DNA from: Streptomyces sp. Ru62 | GTDB lineage: Bacteria; Actinomycetota; Actinomycetes; Streptomycetales; Streptomycetaceae | DNA length: 64,000 bases | Reading direction: 5' to 3' | NCBI RefSeq assembly: GCF_002920615.1 | Contig: NZ_PQSU01000012.1 | Location: forward strand, 1-64,000 | Part shown: piece after piece, positions 60,724 to 64,000 of the stretch | How the letters are laid out: each line of letters opens with the position of its first letter | Numbering within the stretch: position 1 is the stretch's first letter | Notes under the pieces: generated by a model | Databases searched by the model: none | Told to the model about the DNA's origin: nothing | What the model saw: the letters and a program-made list of their open reading frames with translations, nothing else | Made by a program: the position numbers and the translations under genes

Positions 60724-61842
60724 ATGGGAGCGCACAGCAGGACGGCGTCCGATCCCGCCGTACGGCCGTCCCCGCCCGGGCCCACCGGACGCGACCGCTA
60801 CTTCGACACGCTCAGGGCCCTGGCACTGGTCCGGGTGGTGACGTACCACACCTTCGGGTGGGCCTGGTGCGGCCTGGTGTTCCCCTCCATGGGCGTCATG
60901 TTCGCCCTGGCCGGGACCCTGATGGCCAAGTCCCTGGAACGCCCGGCCCCGAAGGTCGTCAGGAGCAGGCTCAGACGGCTCCTGCCCCCGTTCTGGTTCT
61001 GGGGGTTCTTCGTGGTGCTCGCGATGCTGGTCCACGGCTGGATGCCGGGCCGGGAGATCGTCTACTGGGTCGTCCCGCTCGGCGACCCGCCGGGCGACGC
61101 GTGGGGCGAGCAGGCCTGGGAGATCCTCTGGTACCTGCGCACCTACCTCTGGTTCGTGCTGCTCTCCCCGCTGCTGCTGCGGGTCTTCCGGCTCGCCCCG
61201 GTCCCGGTCCTGGTGCTGTCCCTCGCGCCGGTCCTGGTGCTGGACTTCGTCTGGTCCGGCCCGGACGACCGGCTGGGCAGCGCCCTGTGGGACCTGTCGA
61301 CGTACCTCTGCTGCTGGCTGCTCGGCTTCGCCCACCGCGACGGCGTGCTCCAGCGGGCGAAGCCGGCCCCGGTGGCCGTCCTGTCGCTCGCGGCCCTCGG
61401 TTACGGCGCCTGGTACGCCTTCACGCACCAGGCGGACTTCGGGACGTACGACCTGGACGAGAACCCCCTGGCCCAGGCATTCTGGTCGGCCGGCTTCGTG
61501 CTGCCGCTGATGTGGGCGAAGGCGCGCTTCCGGATCGACTTCGCCCGGCTGACCCGGTTCCGGCGCCTGGACCGCACGGTCACCGTGTTCAACGCCCGCG
61601 CGGTGACGATCTACCTGTGGCACCAGATCGCGCTGGTGCTGGCCGTCCCGCTGATAGACCGGCTCTGGAACGTGCCGGCCTTCGAGACGTACCTCCCGCT
61701 GGACAGCCAATGGTTCCTGTTCGGCGTTGGCTGGGTGCTGATCGCCTTCTTCGTGCTGGCCTGCGGGTGGGTGGAGGACGTGGCGGCACGCAAGAAGCCG
61801 ACGCTCCTGCCCGGAAGGCGGGCTGCAAGAATGGGCGGGTGA
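60724..61842 (+). CDS. Acyltransferase family 3 membrane protein
   Basis: A 372-residue polytopic protein with about ten helices and the acyltransferase-3 start RDRYFDTLRALALVRVVTYH (catalytic His), plus RLLPPFWFWGFF. It would O-acetylate or acylate the polysaccharide made by the preceding protein, one base away. Its end overlaps menG by GTGA, so menG expression may depend on this cassette. Confidence 0.88.
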   Translation: MGAHSRTASDPAVRPSPPGPTGRDRYFDTLRALALVRVVTYHTFGWAWCGLVFPSMGVMFALAGTLMAKSLERPAPKVVRSRLRRLLPPFWFWGFFVVLAMLVHGWMPGREIVYWVVPLGDPPGDAWGEQAWEILWYLRTYLWFVLLSPLLLRVFRLAPVPVLVLSLAPVLVLDFVWSGPDDRLGSALWDLSTYLCCWLLGFAHRDGVLQRAKPAPVAVLSLAALGYGAWYAFTHQADFGTYDLDENPLAQAFWSAGFVLPLMWAKARFRIDFARLTRFRRLDRTVTVFNARAVTIYLWHQIALVLAVPLIDRLWNVPAFETYLPLDSQWFLFGVGWVLIAFFVLACGWVEDVAARKKPTLLPGRRAARMGG

Positions 61843-62531
61843 CCCGCGCTTCCCTGAACAAGCAGCCGCACGAAGTCGCCTCGATGTTCGACGACGTGGC
61901 GGAACGGTACGACCTGACGAACGACGTGCTGTCGCTCGGCCAGGACCGGCGCTGGCGCAAGGAGGTGGCGAAGGCGGTCGACGCGCGCCCCGCACAGAAG
62001 GTCCTGGACCTCGCCGCCGGAACGGCCACCTCCTCGCTGCCCTTCGCGCGGACCGGCGCGTACGTCGTCCCCTGCGACTTCTCCCTCGGCATGCTCCAGG
62101 TCGGCAAGAAGAAGCACACCTGGCTGCCGTTCACGGCGGGTGACGCGACGAGGCTGCCCTTCAAGGACGACACCTTCGACGCGGTGACGATCTCCTTCGG
62201 GCTGCGCAACGTGCAGGACACGGACGCGGCGCTGCGCGAGATGCACCGGGTCACCCGGCCCGGCGGACGCGTGGTGATCTGCGAGTTCTCCCACCCGACG
62301 TGGGCGCCGTTCCGGACCGTCTACACCGAGTACCTGATGCGGGCGCTGCCGTCGGTCGCGCGCGCGGTCTCCTCCAACCCCGACGCGTACGTCTACCTCG
62401 CCGAGTCCATCCGGGCCTGGCCCGACCAGCCCGCGCTCGCCGAACGGCTGCGCAAGGCGGGCTGGTCCAAGGTGGCGTGGCGCAACCTCACCGGCGGCGT
62501 GGTCTCGCTGCACCGGGGCTTCAAGGAGTAG
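61839..62531 (+). CDS. menG: Demethylmenaquinone methyltransferase
   Basis: A 230-residue UbiE/MenG methyltransferase that uses SAM to methylate demethylmenaquinone, the last step of menaquinone synthesis. Motifs: MFDDVAERYDLTNDVLSLGQDRRWR, VLDLAAGTATSSLPFA (SAM site), ISFGLRNVQDTDAALREMHRVTRPGG and SLHRGFKE at the end. GTG at 61839 inside the acyltransferase stop. The final codons and stop are repeated as 17-bp tandem units downstream. Confidence 0.95.
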   Translation: MTRASLNKQPHEVASMFDDVAERYDLTNDVLSLGQDRRWRKEVAKAVDARPAQKVLDLAAGTATSSLPFARTGAYVVPCDFSLGMLQVGKKKHTWLPFTAGDATRLPFKDDTFDAVTISFGLRNVQDTDAALREMHRVTRPGGRVVICEFSHPTWAPFRTVYTEYLMRALPSVARAVSSNPDAYVYLAESIRAWPDQPALAERLRKAGWSKVAWRNLTGGVVSLHRGFKE

Positions 62532-62593
62532 CGGGCTTCAAGGAGTAGCGGGCTTCAGGGGGTAGCGGGCTGCGAGGAGCGGGCTTCGAGAGC
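62515..62593. repeat. 17-bp tandem duplications of the menG stop region
   Basis: GGGCTTCAAGGAGTAGC, which encodes the last codons and stop of menG, is repeated head to tail: copies begin near 62516, 62533 and 62550 (the last GGGCTTCAGGGGGTAGC), followed by decayed parts near 62567 and 62581. Confidence 0.85.
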
Positions 62594-62629
62594 GGCGGGC
62601 GCCGGGTGAGCCGGGGCTTCGGGGGAGCT

Positions 62630-62974
62630 TCAGGAAGAGCCGAATCCGGCCACCGCGTACGGGTCGCCGGGCTGCTCCAGCTCCCGTTGCAATCCACCCG
62701 TCGGGGGTCGCGGAACGCGCGGCTCGCGCACGCCTCCGCCGCCTTCGCCCTCACCGAAGTCGAACCACACGTACACCATCGAGTCCGGCGGCACCTCGGC
62801 ACCGGGCTGCGGATACTGGCGTACGACGTAGTCGACGACGGCGCGGTGGAACTCCGGGCGGTCCGGCGCGTTGAGGGACAGGCCCCGCGCCCTGGCCGTT
62901 TCGCGCGCGTCCACGGCCATCAGACCGACCAGACGCGGGACGCGCACGTCGGGTGTTTTGGGTGTTCTACGCAC
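62630..62974 (-). CDS. PASTA-domain protein
   Basis: A 114-residue soluble protein with one PASTA-like module: VRVPRLVGLMAVDARETARARGLSL, then VVDYVVRQYPQPGAEVPPDSMVYVWFD. PASTA folds bind muropeptides or beta-lactams outside, but no signal peptide or membrane helix is present, so this one may be cytoplasmic or bind elsewhere. The GTG at 62974 with GGGGGTGA five bases upstream is preferred; others are at 62983 and 63022. The C-terminus is Gly/Glu/Pro-rich. Confidence 0.75.
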   Translation of the reverse strand: MRRTPKTPDVRVPRLVGLMAVDARETARARGLSLNAPDRPEFHRAVVDYVVRQYPQPGAEVPPDSMVYVWFDFGEGEGGGGVREPRVPRPPTGGLQRELEQPGDPYAVAGFGSS

Positions 62975-63056
62975 AGATGTCACCCCCAGCGGTACAGGCA
63001 GGGTAACTCTCGCCCGTCCCACCCGGAAGGTACCGGTGTCTTTCTGTAGCAGACGA

Positions 63057-63575
63057 CTACCGAGAGTGAGGGAAGCGGAGCCGGAAGCACAGGGCCGGCG
63101 CGTTCAGTGCGGGGTGCGGGTAGGTCTCCGCCCGCTCCATGCCGAGCCGCCGGGTCACGGCGATCGACCGCTCGTTGCCCTGAAGGACCATCGCCACCAC
63201 CCCCGGCACCCCGGCCCCCCGTACGCGTTCGAGCGCCTCCCGCGCCGCCGCGGTCGCGTACCCCTTGCCCCAGTGCGCCCGCCCGAGCCGCCAGCCGATC
63301 TCGATCTCACCGACCGGCCCCCAGTCCCGCGGCCACGGCTGCGCGCCGGTGAAGCCGATGACCTCGCCGGACTCGTCCAGCAGGGTCCACAGGCAGAAGC
63401 CGTGCTCCGCGTCGTGCCGCCGCTGGCGCGCGGTGAGTTCCTCGTACACCGACAGCTCCGCCGGCCTGCCGCCGTGGAACTCCATCACCTCCGGGTCATC
63501 GAAGACCCGGTGCCAGGCGACCGCGTCCTCGTGCGTGGGAACGCGCAGCCGTACCGGGGGCAGAGGTCGGTTCAC
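63057..63575 (-). CDS. GNAT family acetyltransferase (RimJ/RimL-like)
   Basis: A 172-residue acetyltransferase of the RimJ/RimL type: VRLRVPTHEDAVAWHRVFDDPEVMEF at the start, WTLLDESGEVIGFTGAQPW, and the acetyl-CoA site IEIGWRLGRAHWGKGYATAAA, then NERSIAVTRRLGMERAE. Substrate unknown. GTG at 63575; the frame is open further to 63755 but would invade the promoter of the next gene. Confidence 0.9.
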   Translation of the reverse strand: MNRPLPPVRLRVPTHEDAVAWHRVFDDPEVMEFHGGRPAELSVYEELTARQRRHDAEHGFCLWTLLDESGEVIGFTGAQPWPRDWGPVGEIEIGWRLGRAHWGKGYATAAAREALERVRGAGVPGVVAMVLQGNERSIAVTRRLGMERAETYPHPALNAPALCFRLRFPHSR

Positions 63576-63674
63576 AGGGCAGCCCTTCAGCCAGGCGATC
63601 AAGTCCGCTGAATAGACTGCCCATGTCCAGTGCCGGTCGGCACGCAGATTTCGAAACCTTGGGGAGATCCCGCC

Positions 63675-64000
63675 GTGACCGAGCCCCTCTCCGACCACAC
63701 CGCCGATGTGATCGTCGTGGGCGCGGGGCCAGCCGGCTCCACGACCGCGTACCACCTCGCCAAGGCCGGTCTCGACGTCCTGCTCCTGGAGAAGACCGAG
63801 TTCCCGCGCGAGAAGGTGTGCGGCGACGGCCTCACCCCGCGCGCGGTCAAGCAGCTCGTCGCCATGGGCATCGACATCTCCGAGGAGGCCGGCTGGCTGC
63901 GCAACAAGGGCCTGCGCATCATCGGCGGCGGCTCCCGCCTCCAGCTCGACTGGCCGGACCTCGCCGCCTACCCGAACTACGGGCTGGTCCGCAAGCGCGA
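63675..64000 (+). CDS. Geranylgeranyl reductase family protein (5' part, partial)
   Basis: The first 108 residues of an FAD-dependent reductase, cut by the window end. Visible are the FAD site DVIVVGAGPAGSTTAYHLAK and the family hallmark KVCGDGLTPRAVKQLVAMG. GGGGAGATC stands before the GTG. Members hydrogenate isoprenoid chains; mycobacterial MenJ reduces menaquinone. Position beside menG suggests the same here. In S. coelicolor the nuo operon follows, from memory. Confidence 0.88.
   Translation, partial: MTEPLSDHTADVIVVGAGPAGSTTAYHLAKAGLDVLLLEKTEFPREKVCGDGLTPRAVKQLVAMGIDISEEAGWLRNKGLRIIGGGSRLQLDWPDLAAYPNYGLVRKR

Noticed and set aside
58266..60785. 839-residue ORF on the minus strand
   Set aside because: Antisense to the deacetylase-glycosyltransferase; composition is low-complexity Gly/His/Asp.

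Overview
The window is chromosomal DNA of a Streptomyces-like actinomycete. It is very GC-rich, uses GTG starts and overlapping ATGA/GTGA junctions throughout, and carries family signatures typical of the genus: the futalosine menaquinone route, SpoIIE/RsbW-type stress proteins, XRE+DUF397 pairs, DUF5994, DUF4229, UdgX and rare TTA codons. No rRNA, tRNA or CRISPR array was seen. Several genes match, from memory, the S. coelicolor chromosome around SCO4470-SCO4560.

Layout. 0-10.6 kb: end of a luciferase-like monooxygenase and its FMN reductase partner, an OmpR/MprAB-like two-component system, a lysyl-phosphatidylglycerol synthase-like envelope protein, a small membrane protein and a DppA-type D-aminopeptidase (the last three flank two copies of one 19-bp palindrome), a flavoprotein, and a multi-sensor SpoIIE phosphatase. 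10.7-21 kb: an accessory island. It holds a possible conflict system (NrtR-like Nudix sensor, MTA/SAH-nucleosidase-like effector, two membrane proteins, a shared amyloid-like motif, TTA codons), a 5'-truncated SDR, a stress-signalling trio (SpoIIE phosphatase, DUF5994, STAS-GNAT fusion), and the remains of an integrative element (DUF3631 fragment, frameshifted tyrosine integrase). 22-30 kb: hemL, a histidine phosphatase, a Tat lipoprotein with a polysaccharide-deacetylase-like fold, and the System II cytochrome c maturation operon (TlpA-like protein, CcdA, ResB, CcsB).

30-40.4 kb: an SRPBCC protein, a stand-alone condensation-domain protein beside a 2OG-Fe(II) oxygenase, then mqnL-mqnP-mqnM, an Lrp regulator and mqnE, followed by udgX, a GNAT, a DUF4229 protein and a TetR regulator. 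40.5-46.3 kb: a divergent fatty-acid module (MaoC hydratase and two-domain FabG on one side, thiolase and long-chain acyl-CoA ligase on the other) around a double palindromic operator. 46.4-53.2 kb: LysR, an RsbW-like/XRE/DUF397 set, a methyltransferase, a membrane Ser/Thr kinase, azlCD with an XRE-cupin regulator, and a cold-shock gene with a structured leader. 53.4-64 kb: mqnA, a prepilin peptidase, mqnC with an amidohydrolase-like fragment, a GH18-like lipoprotein, an exopolysaccharide cassette (small membrane protein, deacetylase-glycosyltransferase, acyltransferase), menG, a PASTA protein, a GNAT, and the start of a geranylgeranyl-reductase-family gene.

How the genes work together. Three clusters in the window (33-38 kb, 53-56 kb, 62-64 kb) supply most of menaquinone synthesis: MqnA and MqnE make aminodeoxyfutalosine, MqnC cyclises the product, MqnL/M/P decarboxylate and prenylate, MenG methylates, and the terminal reductase may saturate the side chain. 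MqnB, MqnD and a deaminase are not here. The cytochrome c and heme genes serve the same respiratory chain. The 10.7-15.3 kb cluster is the best candidate for an undescribed system.
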